From the NCBI GenBank assembly GCA_015680685.1, contig MNCI01017954.1, positions 776,998 through 832,283 on the forward strand: a DNA stretch of 55,286 bases, written 5' to 3'. Source of the DNA: Gnetum montanum (lineage: Eukaryota; Streptophyta; Gnetopsida; Gnetales; Gnetaceae). Within the stretch, counting starts at the first letter, position 1. The number at the start of each line of letters is the position of its first letter. A program made the translations under genes and the position numbers. Shown here piece by piece: positions 34,140 to 46,821 of the stretch. A model generated the notes under the pieces. That model was not told the origin of the DNA. It searched no databases and worked only from the letters and a program-made list of their open reading frames with translations.

Positions 34140-36240
34140 TAACTACCTTGGTATCATTCCTTTATTGTGGTTGTGTAGGTAATTCATCCTACATGCACAG
34201 AGCATGCAGTAGTTGTGCTGGAGGTGGAGGAGTAGGTGCAGGAATAGCAGGTGCATGAGGATAGTAGGTGGTATCCCTCCTTGGATAGGATGATTGGTAT
34301 GTTTTAGGAGGGTAGTGGTGAGATTGGTAAGTAGCAATATGACCAAAGCAGTCCCTTGGAGATGAAGGTTGCTGAACATAGTAGCTGTAGGGATTTGGTT
34401 GTCGGTAAGGGTATTGTTGGCTTGGAGGTGGCAATGTCCACGATTGTAGTTGCTACCACTACTGGTACACTTTGTAAGGTTGTTGAGGAGTTCCACTTGG
34501 ATAGTACTATTGTGGTTGGTGGAACTTTCGAGGATCGCCTTATGGATAAGACAATCTTTTGGGCATTTGCCTTTGTGCAAGTCATGGATGTAAGGCATAC
34601 ACTCTAGATTCCTACAAGTGTGATACAACTGGTAAACATCCCTTAAGATGTTTATACTAGCAAAAATCACACCTGCCATCATCATCTGAATCACTATCTA
34701 CGACCATCTCTATCATAGCTATTTTACCTTTACCCTTAGATTTGGCACGTTTAGCTTTCTTATGTCTCCAACACTCTTGCTCACCACTTTACTCCTTGGA
34801 CTCTTTAGTAATTTTTAGAATAGCTTGAAACTTATTGTCCATGGAGCCCCATAATTGATTAGCCTTAGTTGTAATTTCTGATTGCAATTTTTTGGAATGG
34901 CAAGGTTTTTTGATTAACCACCTCATCTCTAGTAAATTCATCCTCACTATCATAAAATCTAACCCACTTATTTCAAATAGAAGGGTCTTTGTTGTATTCT
35001 TCTACACTTTCACATTTTCTCAACTCTCCCTCCTCCTTAGCTAACTACTCAATTAATTTTTGAATTTGATGGGCACTCAACTTTGTCAATCTTCCTTGGG
35101 CATAGACACCAAGGGTTTTCCTAGTTTCAGACTGCAACTTGTCTATGATATGGAAAAGCTGATCAAGCTAAGAGTATCCATGGCAAAGACACCTATGCAA
35201 TAGAGAGTAGTAATAGCCAATAGCAACATCCAAGGGCTCATGATTTCCTTATTTCCACCCTTGAATTTTTTTTCTTAGATTGGATACTCAAGAGTATGTT
35301 TGATATTTATTAATAAATAGTTCCAACATCATACTCCACTACTTGATTGATTTTGTTTCAAGGATCAATACCAACTTTTTTCTTCTTTTATGAGTATCCT
35401 TTGAAATAATTTCAGCTTTTCCTAGTCATTTTCAATGTTCTACAAAGCACATGCATCTTGGAAGGCCTAGAGATGGTTTTTTGGATCAACATCATATCCT
35501 CCATTGAACCAAGGAATATCGTTCATATCAAGCCTCTTTATTCTACTATCCTTCATATGCCTGGTTGGAATCCTTACAGTCTCCATAATATTTAACATGC
35601 CCAAGTAGCAAGTAGAGGTTCATCAAGGCCATGATGGTGGTGCCTACAATGTTTCTTACTAGCCCTTCTTTCTTGATGTTGGGCCTCTTTGTTTGATCAC
35701 AACTATCCCGTCGATCACCTCCATCACGATTATTTTGTCTGCGGCCATGATTTGAACTTGATGAAGAAGAAGATGATGATGAAGGGGAAGAAGAAGAGGA
35801 ACTTGCTCTATGTTGGCACCTATCATCCTTTCTTTGATGCTTGTGACCATGATCGTGATCATGATCTCCTTTGTTCTCCTTTTCTTGACTTGCTTCTCTA
35901 GATACATTTTTGTCATTGGATCCATTTTGACTAGAACCTAGATTATGGATTTTGGATTGTACATTCTAGCTGAGGGCTCCTTGAATGAAGTCAAAGAGAA
36001 GAGATTCACTAAAGAAATGGTCACCTTTATCAATTTTGCCAAGTGGAGGTGGAAATATGTTTGATCCCTTGCCCTTCATAAGCTCGTGTTGGTGCTCTAG
36101 TTGTCGAACCCTTAATTTTTTGTGCTTTAGTGAGATGATAATCCCTTGAGTTGGGATCTTGCATCTCGTATTCTCCATGAAGATGTTGAAACCCATGTCA
36201 TGCTAGCATTAACTAGAGCATGGCTAGAACAGATCAATCA
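34140..36240 (-). pseudogene. element E gag relic
   Basis: The capsid part, about 35000-35600, includes KYQTYS, LRKKIQGWK, YYSLLHRC and LAKEEGELRK with VEEYNKDPSI, all shared with H. A zinc knuckle C-x2-C-x3-H-x3-C sits at 34636-34671 (one stop inside). A Pro/Tyr/Gln-rich tail contains PYRQPNPYSYYVQQP at about 34360-34410, where H has PYRQLDPYGYYVQQP. The start codon is unclear; a possible one is at 36196. The plus-strand frames over this stretch are shadows. Confidence 0.7.
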
Positions 36241-36554
36241 GGTGACAACATAATGTTGCCTTCCATATCATGTTGTTGCATCAGTTCATCTTAATGTAAG
36301 ATGAAGGTAAAGTCTAGTACATACTCATCAGGATGAGCATATACCACCTAGTATTGTTGAGGTACTTGGACTACCCTAGATAGAGATGGGCTCTTGTGAG
36401 AAGAAGATATTTTATGTTAATAACTATTATGCAATTAAGACTTAATTTAATAATAATAATAATAATATTTGTGTTTGTAAGATTTGACTCTTAGGGTTTG
36501 AACAATGAGGTTACTAAATTTCACTAGGCTTAGATAGTGCATGAAGAACTACAA

Positions 36555-36572
36555 TCCCTAGCAATGGTGCCA
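36555..36572 (-). other. element E primer-binding site
   Basis: Reverse reading TGGCACCATTGCTAGGGA, 14 of 18 identical to the Athila/Tat-type site, all four differences transitions; it abuts the 5' LTR. Confidence 0.8.
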
Positions 36573-36573
36573 A

Positions 36574-37454
36574 TGATGAACGGCAAGGTACCCCTACACC
36601 TAACCATATGAATCACAAGCATTCACATGCAATCTAGTCAAATTCCAAAGACTATAATTACTAAGTACACTTGAGCTAAATGGTGTGTGTGAGTTGTTCA
36701 TTCATTGTCTTCCCAGTTCCACTTATGAAATGCAATTGTATGGTTAAGTGTGACTGTGGCATATGATTTTTATTGTTTTATGTTTTTATGGAATTACTCA
36801 CCTAGAACAAGAATAAAAGTAGAAGTGACTAAAAGTAAAAGTGATTGATTGTTAAGGAAACTAAAGTCTAATGTAGTCTAACACAAGTAATTGTTCCCAC
36901 TTCCTGGACACATCCTGAACTTCATGCAAACACTGTTGGGTTGTCAAATGCTAATCATTTTTGAGCTACCAAATGTCACACATATGCTTGAAGGGGTCAT
37001 GCTTGTGTAATTTAATGATTTGCTTAATTGATCAAAATTAATTGCTGCATAAATAACATTAATGTAAATTGTAGAAAATAATAATATGTAAATGCATAAG
37101 AAACAAAATCTCAAGTGCTACAAATGGATCAAAAAGCTCATCTTTATTGCCAACACAATGGTGTGCTTAGGTACATCAATGCTTGAATAAAGATCTGTTC
37201 ACACTTAGACCTCCTATTGTGGGCACTTAGAAAATATTCTAACTTTCAAATGGACAAATTGCAAGAGCTTCACTACTGATTGCCAAAACATTACTTCCAA
37301 TTATGCACCTAGGCACTGTATTTATAGACTTGGGAGTAACCTTGCAATATCGAATGTACACTATCACATGTTAGGCTGCGATATCGCATACCCGATATCA
37401 TGTACCCAATATCATGACCACCTCGATATTAGTGTTGAAAAACATGATTTATCA
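36574..37454 (-). repeat. element E 5' LTR
   Basis: Plus-strand reading TGATGAACGG...TGATTTATCA, homologous to 29219-30104. TATA box (reverse) at about 37319-37326; GATATT/GATATC cluster at 37347-37432. Confidence 0.9.
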
Positions 37455-37473
37455 CAAATTATGCAATAGATTT

Positions 37474-38392
37474 TAATGAGTGGTGGAGTATCCAACACCC
37501 AACCATATGAGATACAAGTGTTCACCCATGATCCCTGTGGAATTCCATGGACAAGGTAATGTAATTATGCAAGTAATTGGTTAGAGTTTGCGATCATTGG
37601 CTTCCCATGTAAGCTAGTAAAATCGAGGCCTATGGTTTAACTCACAATGAGGCATATGATAATGATGTTATGTTGGCCATATTTCTCCTAGAAAACATGA
37701 AGTAAATGTAAAGTAAAGGTAGTAGTTTCTAAATCTAAGTAATAGTAAATAAAATCTAATGTAGCCTATGTGATGAGCAACTGGTCTTGACCTTCCATTC
37801 ATACCTTGGACTTCATGTAACTACTACTAGGATTATTAAGTACTACACTATTGGGCGTACAAGTGATAGTACTACTAGGTTATGAAGAAGTTACACCTAA
37901 GTGTTAGAGATTAGTTGTACTCATTTCGCTTAACAATAGGAATAGTAAAATGCATAGAAAGTAAATCAATAACGAGATAAAACAATAATAAAGAGTAAGT
38001 GATGCAGTAAAAAAAATTTAAGTGTAAATAATAAAGACTAAGTGATGCTACAATGACATGAAGTAATTTCAATCTATATTTTTTATCATGAAACATGTCC
38101 AAGTACATTCCACTCAAATAAAGATTACATTCAATTACTAAACATCACACTACAGGCATACACTCCTAAGTACTAAGTGCTAAAATTGAGAAAACAAACT
38201 GATGTAATTTTGCTAAGTGTGAAATGAAATTGTATGTGGATGGTGCACCTAAGTTTTGTATTTATAGGCCTACACACATTTGTGATATTGGATACATGAC
38301 ATTGTATCTTATGCCTGATATTGAGGATCCAATATCATAGCTTCAATATCAAATACCTAATATTATGGTTGACAAAAGAACTTGATTTATCA
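37474..38392 (-). repeat. element F 3' LTR
   Basis: Plus-strand TAATGAGTGG...GATTTATCA; homologous to 46822-47745 and, in reverse, to the A LTRs. Polypurine tract at 38393-38405 (reverse AATCGTGGGGGTA). Confidence 0.9.
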
Positions 38393-38598
38393 TACCCCCA
38401 CGATTGATTGAAAACTTATCCTTAAGTTAAATCAAAATGAGGATAGAGTTCGTTACAAAATTGGGATGTAGATTTACATGACATTGACCCTTATATACAT
38501 GAGTCTCTAATTCCATAGTGGAGTTTACAAAAATGACACATTTCATGACATGAAAAATTTATAAAAAGAACAAAAAATTGGTGAAGCTGGATGTAGCT

Positions 38599-41326
38599 TT
38601 AAGTGGTTGTAGGTGGCAGTGGTTCTTCCATTGGTTACATCCCCTTATCGTTAGGCTTTTGGAAACTGTATCATTTTAAGAGTACTTGAAGCTTTTCTTC
38701 TTTCTTCTAGGATCATGAACCATCCATGTTGATGAACCAATTTTTGATAGAATTAGCACATCCCATGGGCATTGTAGTTGTGGAAAAATTTGGTTTGCTT
38801 TGACATACCAAGCTACAAATTACCTCCTTTCTTCCTCAAATGCTTTAGCTCTTTCTCTTAATTTATGATAGTCTAATGGTCTTCTAGCAAGGTTTGATGA
38901 AATATATTTCTGGCCATGGTAGCTAGCCTTTGCTGCTTTTAGTTTTGAGTTTATTACTTGAAGTTTCTACAAAGTATCTTTTCAATCCATAAACTCTTTC
39001 TCATATAAGACATAGATGGCTACTACTTGTAGTTCTAGCTCATTTTTAGACCTACCTACCATTAACATGGCAAAGTTAGCATAACAAAGATTAGCTAACC
39101 CCATGTGCTCTTTCTAGTTCTCAATTTACAAATCTTTGTTTTTCACTTCTGCTTAGTGGAAAAGGGCATACCTATCCAAGATGGATTGCTAATCAGGATT
39201 CTACATTGATATGAAACTGATTTTGGCTTTTCCATATGGATTTCTTTCATGTTGATTTGTTTGTATATGCCCATCTAATCTTGAAAGTGTTTCTTCTGCC
39301 TTTCATGTTTCTTTTCCTCATTTTGCCACGTGCTAATTTCAATGGCTGATTTTTGTCAGATGGCACATACCTCCTTCATAGAAAGGATTTTTTTTTCTCT
39401 TTTGAGGTGGCTCATGCCCTAGTTAACTCTCACCAGTTGTTCCCTTAACTAGTGGATGCTCTCTTTTAGGATGTTTTTCTATTTTTCCACCATGGTCAAC
39501 CTCAAGTTGTTAGTAGCAAGTTGTTTATTTTCTTCTTGAACTATGGTAAGTTCCTTCACATGTGCATATGTCTGTGCTTTAGGTATAGAGGCATTCCATA
39601 CCACTTTCTCCTTCTCATCTACCAATTGTTTATTCTACTCAATCAATCTACTGATTTACTCTAGTATGAATTGCTCGATCTAGTCAGGTGTAAAAACTTG
39701 TATGGAATCTATTTTTTTAGCTCTTAGGATTGTGATATCTTCTTGTAGTTTTAAGATTTCTACTTCTGCATGCTTTGCCCTAGTCTCTACCATGATCAAT
39801 TTTCCTTTGGTAGCTATGAGTTTAGATTATACTATAGTAACATCACTAGGCATGTCAACAGGTGTTGTGATAACTTATCTTATTTGTGGTAGCCTATCAA
39901 GTAAATCCTCATGATTAGCTAGATTCATTGAGCTTCCAACTAACATTTAAACATCTTTGGCTTTAGTTAGATTCACTAGTTATATAACAAGTACGTTGAA
40001 TGATTCTTTAATGTAATCAATGATCACCTTTGCTGCCTCCATTGCATCTTGGTGCTACCTTACCATAGATTTGGCTCCTTCTCTAGTCTCTAGCACCACT
40101 TGGAATGATGTAGCATTCCCAAATATTTTTTGTGACCATACCTCTCCTCTTGACTATAATGAAATATGTCCCTAGCTAGATCAACTAAAACTATGGGTTT
40201 GATGACACTATTGATAACTCTGTACAGATTGGTCTCTTCCCTAGTTCCCTAGCTAATTGTTTTTACAATCTGTTGTAGATGGCTCATTAATAGTTTATAA
40301 TCTTACAATGGTGTTGGTGCGACTTGTTGTTGTTGTTGTTGCTATTAGTTGCTAGGTCCTACTTATTATTATTGTTGTTATTGTTCTTGCTCCTCATCAT
40401 GATCTTTCCTTGGTGGTGCTAGTTTAAGCAACTCAATGTATGAAGCATTTTGGACTTTCCTAGGAACATCATTGGTGTATCTTAGGATTTTAGCTTGCTT
40501 ACACAACTTCCTGATAATGTAAGGAAATGGAAGTGTTGGCTTCCCTGCCTTCTTCTTTTCAAATTACCTTTGGATTTCCATGAAGTATAGTTGTGCAAGG
40601 TTGACATTATGCTTGCCCATTAGAATTGCACTTCCCATAACTGCATAAGTTGATAGTCAATTGAGTTTTTTTGTTGGGAATAGATGATAAATGTTTATTT
40701 TAAAGTATATTCTTTCCTCTAGATTTAGTTCATTATAACCTTTCTTTTCTTTGCCATAAGCCCATTTCAGCCATCACTTTCTGATTTCAAGATCAAATTA
40801 GGTGGACATACGTGCTATCCATGCCCCTTTGTTGGGTATGTTCAGAGCTTCTATAATTGCCTTGATTGAGAATGACACTGAGATTCCTCCAATGTTGATA
40901 GTAGTACCCTCTTCCTTGTTGTGCCAAAATTGGTAAGTCTCTCCAAGGTACCATTCACCATTCTGTGATAGGATAGTCCATAGCGGTGATGCTTGGAGTT
41001 GCATTTATACTACTTCAGAAATAAATTTCATAAATATGACAAAGTTCATTTCCATAATCACTATGGTCAGGATGGATCTTTCTTGAATTGCTTGGAGGTA
41101 ATCTTGTGACAATGTGATGCATTGTCTTTTGACTTGTGGTTTTATTTACCTCTCCTTAAGTTAATCCTACTATAGCAAGAGTGTCTTGATGAATGCTAAA
41201 TGATTATGCTTCCTACTCATCATGTTTTGGTTCTTGGTCTCAATTTCAGCCTCTACCTTGGCTTCTTGGTCATTGAATTGCTCCTTTTGAAGGTCATCCT
41301 TGTGCTCCTCCTCTTCTTTGGGCCAT
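38599..41326 (-). pseudogene. ORF X, element F copy
   Basis: Starts MAQRRGGAQG at 41326 and ends MEEPLPPTTT-TAA at 38599-38601. The N-terminal domain around 40800-41000 is open for 68 codons and reads WYLGETYQFWHNKEEGTT, then INIGGISVSFSIKAIIEALN, IPNKGAW. KPTLPFPYIIRKL and RYTNDVPRKVQ follow at about 40440-40550, then poly-Gln/Asn (40320-40400), then a coiled-coil region with mixed frames to the end. Same start, stop and domain order as 22297-25051. Stops are fewer in the N-terminal third, suggesting that part was under longer or stronger constraint. No known enzymatic motif seen. Confidence 0.7.
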
Positions 41327-41650
41327 TTTCAATCATTAAGAAATTAGAATTACTAAGGTTTTTCCATGTATTCTTAACTATTTCATACCTTACTCATACC
41401 CTTAGTTTCATCAAGTTCTTAGTTGCTAAGATTGCTAAGGTGTTAATCTCTTGATAACCTTTTATAATTACTCATTTTGTCCCTATGTATGCTAGTTATT
41501 AGTCCTTAAGATCAGTAATTAAGTGTTTTGGATTTAGCATGTTTGATTATTCTTTAAAAATTCCAATTATCTCTCCTTACTTATCCTTAAAGTACCTTTT
41601 AAGTGTTAGAATTTTTCAAAAATTTGGCTTATATTTTCCTTAGTATCACT

Positions 41651-41708
41651 CGCCACCCACCCCACTTCCCCACCCCTCCTCCTCCCTCCTCTTCCCCCCC
41701 ACCCACCN
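41651..41708 (-). repeat. G-run purine tract beside an N
   Basis: On the minus strand a run of about 55 bases with seven or more G tracts of three to eight (such as GGTGGGTGGGGGGGG), ending at the ambiguous base 41708. Element A has ordinary AT-rich sequence here. Probably a gap-filling or low-quality artefact; if real it would fold as a G-quadruplex. Confidence 0.7.
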
Positions 41709-41794
41709 GAAGGTCATAGCATAATTTAGAAAAGAAAAAATGCAAAAAATTTCCTTTAGCTCAAAATGAAAAATGTAAAAAATTTTCCTAAGTC

Positions 41795-41880
41795 TCTACA
41801 TATATATAGGTTTTGAGGGACCCAACATTGGTGATCCAATATCGATGCAAACTTGGCATCAATGACTTGATATTAGAGCC
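41795..41880 (-). promoter_or_regulatory. candidate internal promoter upstream of ORF X (element F)
   Basis: Reverse reading has CTAATATCAAG, CGATATTGGATC and CCAATGTTGGG followed by TATA-like CCTATATATATG (about 41799-41810), about 0.48 kb before the ORF X start. Motif content and order mirror the LTR U3-TATA arrangement. Confidence 0.42.
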
Positions 41881-43700
41881 CAAGAAAATTTGTTTTTCAC
41901 AAAGATTTGATGAGGATTTTTGGAAGGTTTTAAGGTTTCTCAGAGGATTTAGATGATGGATATATGCTCATTTTTATGAAAACATGTCATTGGAAGTTCA
42001 TAGAGAAGAAATCTCAGGTACGAAAGTTTATAAGTTGGGTAAGAAGGATAATGAATTCATATTTGTTGAACAGAGAGTGTAAGTGATATGGGAAGAATTT
42101 ATTGATATTTGTAATGTTCAAGATGGTGTGGAATTGCTTGGCAAGTATAAGATACAATAGTTATACAAGTGAGTCCTTCCCAAAGTAAGCTCTAGCGCTT
42201 AATGCCCTTGTATAACCATGCCTAGAAGTGTCCTTAGGCACTTAAGGAGTTGAATGTAAGGCATACTTGTTTAGCAAAACATACATGTTAGTACAACTAA
42301 CTTGGAAAATAACACTATGTTACACAAAATCACAAGTTATGACTATTCAAATTATGATATGACATGGACTTAGAAGGGATTGCAGAAATTGGGATATGAG
42401 GTGTCTTACCATAGGCATAATAAATTCTTATGTTTTATTAGTGGTTAAATTAATCAAGTCCAAACCATGTTCTAGTGACATCACATCATTTCATCTCTTG
42501 GATTTACAATTGTAAGACTATCAATGTTACAAGGGGTATTGTCACTTGGCATATTGTCTAGGGGAGAAGTTTTATTTATGGCACTTTATTTTGATTTTTA
42601 CATTTATGAAAACCTACCTTCAAGAATGAGTAACATGTCTTTTTAGTGGAACCCATAGAAATTTATTTTTATTTATGTCAATCTTTTTGAGGTAGCACTT
42701 ATTTAAATCTTCTCCCATTTTTTGTTAGATCTTCAAGGATATAATACAACCTTAGTAACATGATAGAAATTACCATAATGATCCAAAAAGAATCCACAAG
42801 TTCCCTTGATATCAAATCTTGTACATTCCCACTTGGTTCTTCACTTTTCGGTCTAGGCATAATGATCACAAGTTTATTCTTAGTTGTATGATGGAAAATA
42901 ATATCATTATGGCCATGGTAAGAATCTCTTATTAATGGAATGGATGGATGGATGATGTTGGCTCACTATGCAAATAATTAGTCTCTTATGACTTGATAAC
43001 ATAGAGAAATCTTCACCTTATTGGACTACATCTTACCTTTATTTAATGTGTCTTATTAATAATCAAAATTATGTACAAATGGTTTGAAAAAAAAGTATAA
43101 AATAAATGGAAATGAGAGTAAAAATTATGAAAATTTTCAAAGAAAGAAAAATGTAAAAGAATATGAAAAATTGAAGAAATGGAAAAGTATAAAAGAACAA
43201 GAAAATGTCAAAGAATGTGAAAAATGAAAATAATTTTTTAAAAAATAGAAAACCACTTAGTAGTTCTTGAATCAAGATAAGGCATCTCCCCCATGATTGA
43301 ACTCATGGGTGAGTGTTTAGAAAATGCTACCTAGATCTCCTGGGTCATACATTGTAGATGGTTCTCCTACCATTTTTAGTGATGTAACTTTTCGATTATG
43401 ATCCCATATAATTTTTATGATAGTGGAGTTATGATCATTTAAGTCTTATTTTCTTTTCCCTTTGCTATATGATTATGAGTTAATCATTTCATTTTTGGGC
43501 TTTTAGTTGGAGTCACTTTCTTGGATTGGGAATTAGTAAGTAGTTCAGATGTCTCAATGCATGTTTTAGGCAATTATTGGTTCTCAATTAGTGGCCATAG
43601 GATGTCTTTTGATTTTTTGGCCCTTGCTTTGTCTTTTATGCACACTAGTTTTTCATCGTTGTTGTGGACTAGAATGATGTCTATGTTAACATTTTGAAGT
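41881..43700 (-). other. element F internal non-coding region
   Basis: Aligned with A 8881-11605 minus its insertions. Holds the empty sites of the solo LTR (42142-42146) and, just outside at 41861-41865, of N; also the pyrimidine tract (43085-43262) and internal purine tract ATCATGGGGGAGATG (about 43282-43296, reverse). No pol motifs. Confidence 0.6.
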
Positions 43701-44210
43701 GTTAGTCCACAACTACATCCTATTCTTTTAGCAATAATGCATGGAATTCATTGCGTGTATATGGCTTCATGCATGTCTTCTTTAAAGATTTCAATCAATA
43801 AATCTCTCATACTTCACTTAGCATTGATTGTGCTAAGCCATTGTCTCCCCATGATTATTGAGAATTCTTTATCAACATATTTCACATCAATTACTAGAAA
43901 GTTTGCTAGATAGGACCATCAATTAACAATGGTCACTACACTGTCTATCTACCCCAAAGGAGTGGTAAAAGATAGATATGCAAGCTCCAACTTGATGTTG
44001 CATTCTTCCAATGATGGTAGGTTCCAAGCTTGATATGTTTTATAATAGATTAAATTCACTTCAGAACTTGAGTCTAACAAAGCTTTGCATGGTTGATTTC
44101 CAACTACTTGTAAATAAATCAAAGGAATTCCTAAATCAATTCTCTTTGTAGGAAGTGGTCCCACATTGATCCAATCAATGATGATTTTAGTGAGCATGAC
44201 AACTTGTATG
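43700..44210 (-). pseudogene. element F aspartic protease relic
   Basis: GIPLIYLQVVGNQPCKALLD then SSSEVNLIYYKTYQAWNLPS lies in an 82-codon open frame (43949-44197). The catalytic Asp codon is kept at 44072-44074, but the following Gly is Ser (D-S-S-S). The second half (about 43790-43940) has stops but keeps IIMGRQWL-like and STINAK-like pieces. Same relation to neighbours as in A. Confidence 0.7.
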
Positions 44211-46682
44211 TTTTAATTTGAGGGTGATAGAAACTTATCAATATTGAGAAGATCTATTTTAGGAGAAGTTGGTCTCGATAAGGCTTCAATTATACCAAAT
44301 TTCTTTGGACTCATCTTTAAAAAGGGATGTTTCTTTGTTTGGAACTTAGTGTTGCTGGTAAGATCTTCTATCTATACATTCACTACCCTTGTAGCTTTCT
44401 TTTATTGTGCTTGTGATGACAACTCCCCTTGCATCATGGATAATGGCACTAGTGGCAAAGGATTTGAATTGGGATTTGAAAAATTATCTACTTATTAATG
44501 CATGTAGGAGTCTAAATTTGTCCTTAGTGGTGTCGGTTGGTGATATTTTGGTAGATAATATTGTGGAGTTTGAATAGTTGCATTTTTTGGTGAGACTAAA
44601 CATGTGACATAGTATCCATGAGAATTAAGTTGTCGATATGGATACTATTGGCATAGCAATGGCATGGCCCATGATTGAGGCTATTACCACTGTTAATGGT
44701 AATGCTCCTATAGCTACAACAAGGCTCTACTAGGATAATACATAAGTTGGGGTATCTATTTGTAGTTACCTTAAGAATAAGGTAACTATTTTGGAATTTA
44801 TTTTTAAACAAATTTGGGATTGAGTGTGTATGCCCTTGTTTCTTGTAGATGTGTCATGACTAGACAACATTCCTTAGGATGTTTGTATTAGCATACATTG
44901 CAACCTTCATCATCTATGGAACTAGTGTCTGAGCACTTAGCCACTGAAGCAACTTTGCCATTATGTCCAAGTTCTTTCTTCTTTCTTTTGTCTTTGCCTC
45001 TTCTTAATGCTTGTTTGGTTCATTCCTCCACTACTATCTTTAATGCAGTTGTGAATTTTTTGTCAAAATAATCCCATAGTTTCTCTACCTTAGCTACAAT
45101 GTTGCTTATAGACTTCTAGATTAGTAGAGTCTTTTTTTGGATGACATCATCCAAGGTTTCATCTTCTTTTTTTTCACATATTCATAATTCCATGTTCTAT
45201 ATTGATGGATCTTTGTTGTACTCTTCAACTAATTTACTTTTTTTGAGTTATCCTTCCTCTTCTACAACTTGGTCAATCGATCTTTGAATACGATGGAAGG
45301 TCAATTTTGATCATCTTCCTTGAGTGTAAGTCCCAAGGGTCTCTCTAGTTTTACTTCTCAGCCCATCTATGATGTGCCTAAGCTATTCCTTTGATGAAAA
45401 TCCATGGCCTATGCATGTATTTTATGGTCTGCATCAAGGGTTTTGTGAGTTCCTTATTTCTAGCCCTAGATTTATTTTCTTAGATTTGACACTCATGAAT
45501 AGGTCTGGTATTTGTCATTAAAGATTTCAAGCATGGTACTCCATCGTTTGATGGATTTAGGTTCCAGTAACCTATCCTAGATTTTCACTTCCTTCACAAG
45601 TGTGTTGGGAAATAGCTTCAATTTCTGCTAATTGCTTTCTTTGTTTTGAAGGGCACATGCATCGTGGAATTCTTGAAGGTGATGTTGTGGATCAATGTTA
45701 TAGCCACCTTCAAATCTTTGCATATTATTCATTTCTAGCCATTTAATTCAACTATCTCTCACATGCTTGGTTGCTATGTAGACAACTTCATGAATATTGA
45801 TCATCCTTCAGGTTGCCATAAGGGATTCATCATCATGATCGAGTTCATATGATTTATTGTAGTGGTGACCCTTCTATGCTCATGTCTCTCTTGATCCTCT
45901 CTTCTATCTCTTAATCTTCTTTGTTCATACTCTTCATCTTTTAAATTAAAGTACCTTCAATATTAATCATGATGACCATGAGTTCACCTTTTTCCCCTAT
46001 CAAAGTCCTAGTACTTGTGTTGTCTTCTGTCTGAGTAGGAGAATAGTGTTGGCTAGTTCTCCTTTCATGACTCTTGTATGTTTCATTATAAGATTTAGTA
46101 GGAACCTTTGGCCTAGAGTCTCACTTATATCTTGAGTCATTAGCTTCTCCCTTGTGTGTCTCTATTGGAGTAGAATGAAGTTGGCCTTTGAGAAGTTCCT
46201 CTAGTTTGATTATAAGTGTTTTTTGATGGCTCCTCATGGTTTTGGTGGAGTTGTTCTAAAATGAATTGCTTAGCATCAAGTTCATCTATGACAATAAGAG
46301 TGTTGGTCTACTTCCCTTTTTTATGTATATGTTTGATCTCCATGGCAGCATCTTTCCTCATCTACTCCTTTGTGGGTTTATAGGGTTTAGTCATGTGTTG
46401 AGTCACATGATATCCTTGCCAAATATGGTCCAAATGCATTCCCTTCAAAGTAGTTTGTAGCATGTTCAATGCTATAGGTTCTAAAGGTAGGAATATGTTG
46501 CCTTACATGTCTCTCCACCTCATTTTCTTGTTTTAATGGAATATGAAAGTAAAGACTGGATAAGCATTAGCATAAGTGGTTTGTGTCTGCATTAGCATTC
46601 CCCATTCTTCTTCATCAATAATTTTGTCACAACTCCTTCTTGTCTCCTTGGCAAGTGATGATTGATCTTTGTGTGAAGTCAT
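44211..46682 (-). pseudogene. element F gag relic
   Basis: Start MTSHKDQSSLAKETRRSCDK at 46682 agrees with element A. The middle part around 45200-45900 corresponds to the capsid region. A zinc knuckle C-x2-C-x3-H-x3-C with HPKEC sits at 44867-44902 (one stop), followed by a Pro/Tyr/Gln-rich tail to about 44550. Stops throughout. Plus-strand frames at 44244-44498 and 46266-46460 are shadows. Confidence 0.68.
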
Positions 46683-46802
46683 ATTTTATAGTTTCTAGAC
46701 ATTATGTGTTTAGTATGCTTTACTTATAGTTGTAGGATTTGACTTTATATTTTAGACACAACGAACTTTAAGAAATCAATTACTTAGAATAACATTGATG
46801 AG

Positions 46803-46820
46803 TCCTTAACAACAACACCA
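46803..46820 (-). other. element F primer-binding site
   Basis: Reverse reading TGGTGTTGTTGTTAAGGA, 11 of 18 to the Athila/Tat-type site, all differences transitions; directly beside the 5' LTR. Confidence 0.65.
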
Positions 46821-46821
46821 A

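Larger units (their letters stand above)
29219..37454 (-). mobile_element. element E: Athila/Tat-like LTR element, integrase-deficient
   Basis: LTRs 36574-37454 (5') and 29219-30104 (3'); flanks CAAAG (29214-29218) and CAAAT (37455-37459) form a target duplication with one change. Contains gag, protease, RT and RNase H on the minus strand, but the integrase stops after the first part of its zinc domain. Confidence 0.88.

Noticed and set aside
34143-34694. 183-codon minus-strand frame
   Set aside because: On the correct strand but in the wrong frame relative to the zinc knuckle and PYRQ motif of E gag; the composition is that of a shifted Pro/Tyr-rich region.
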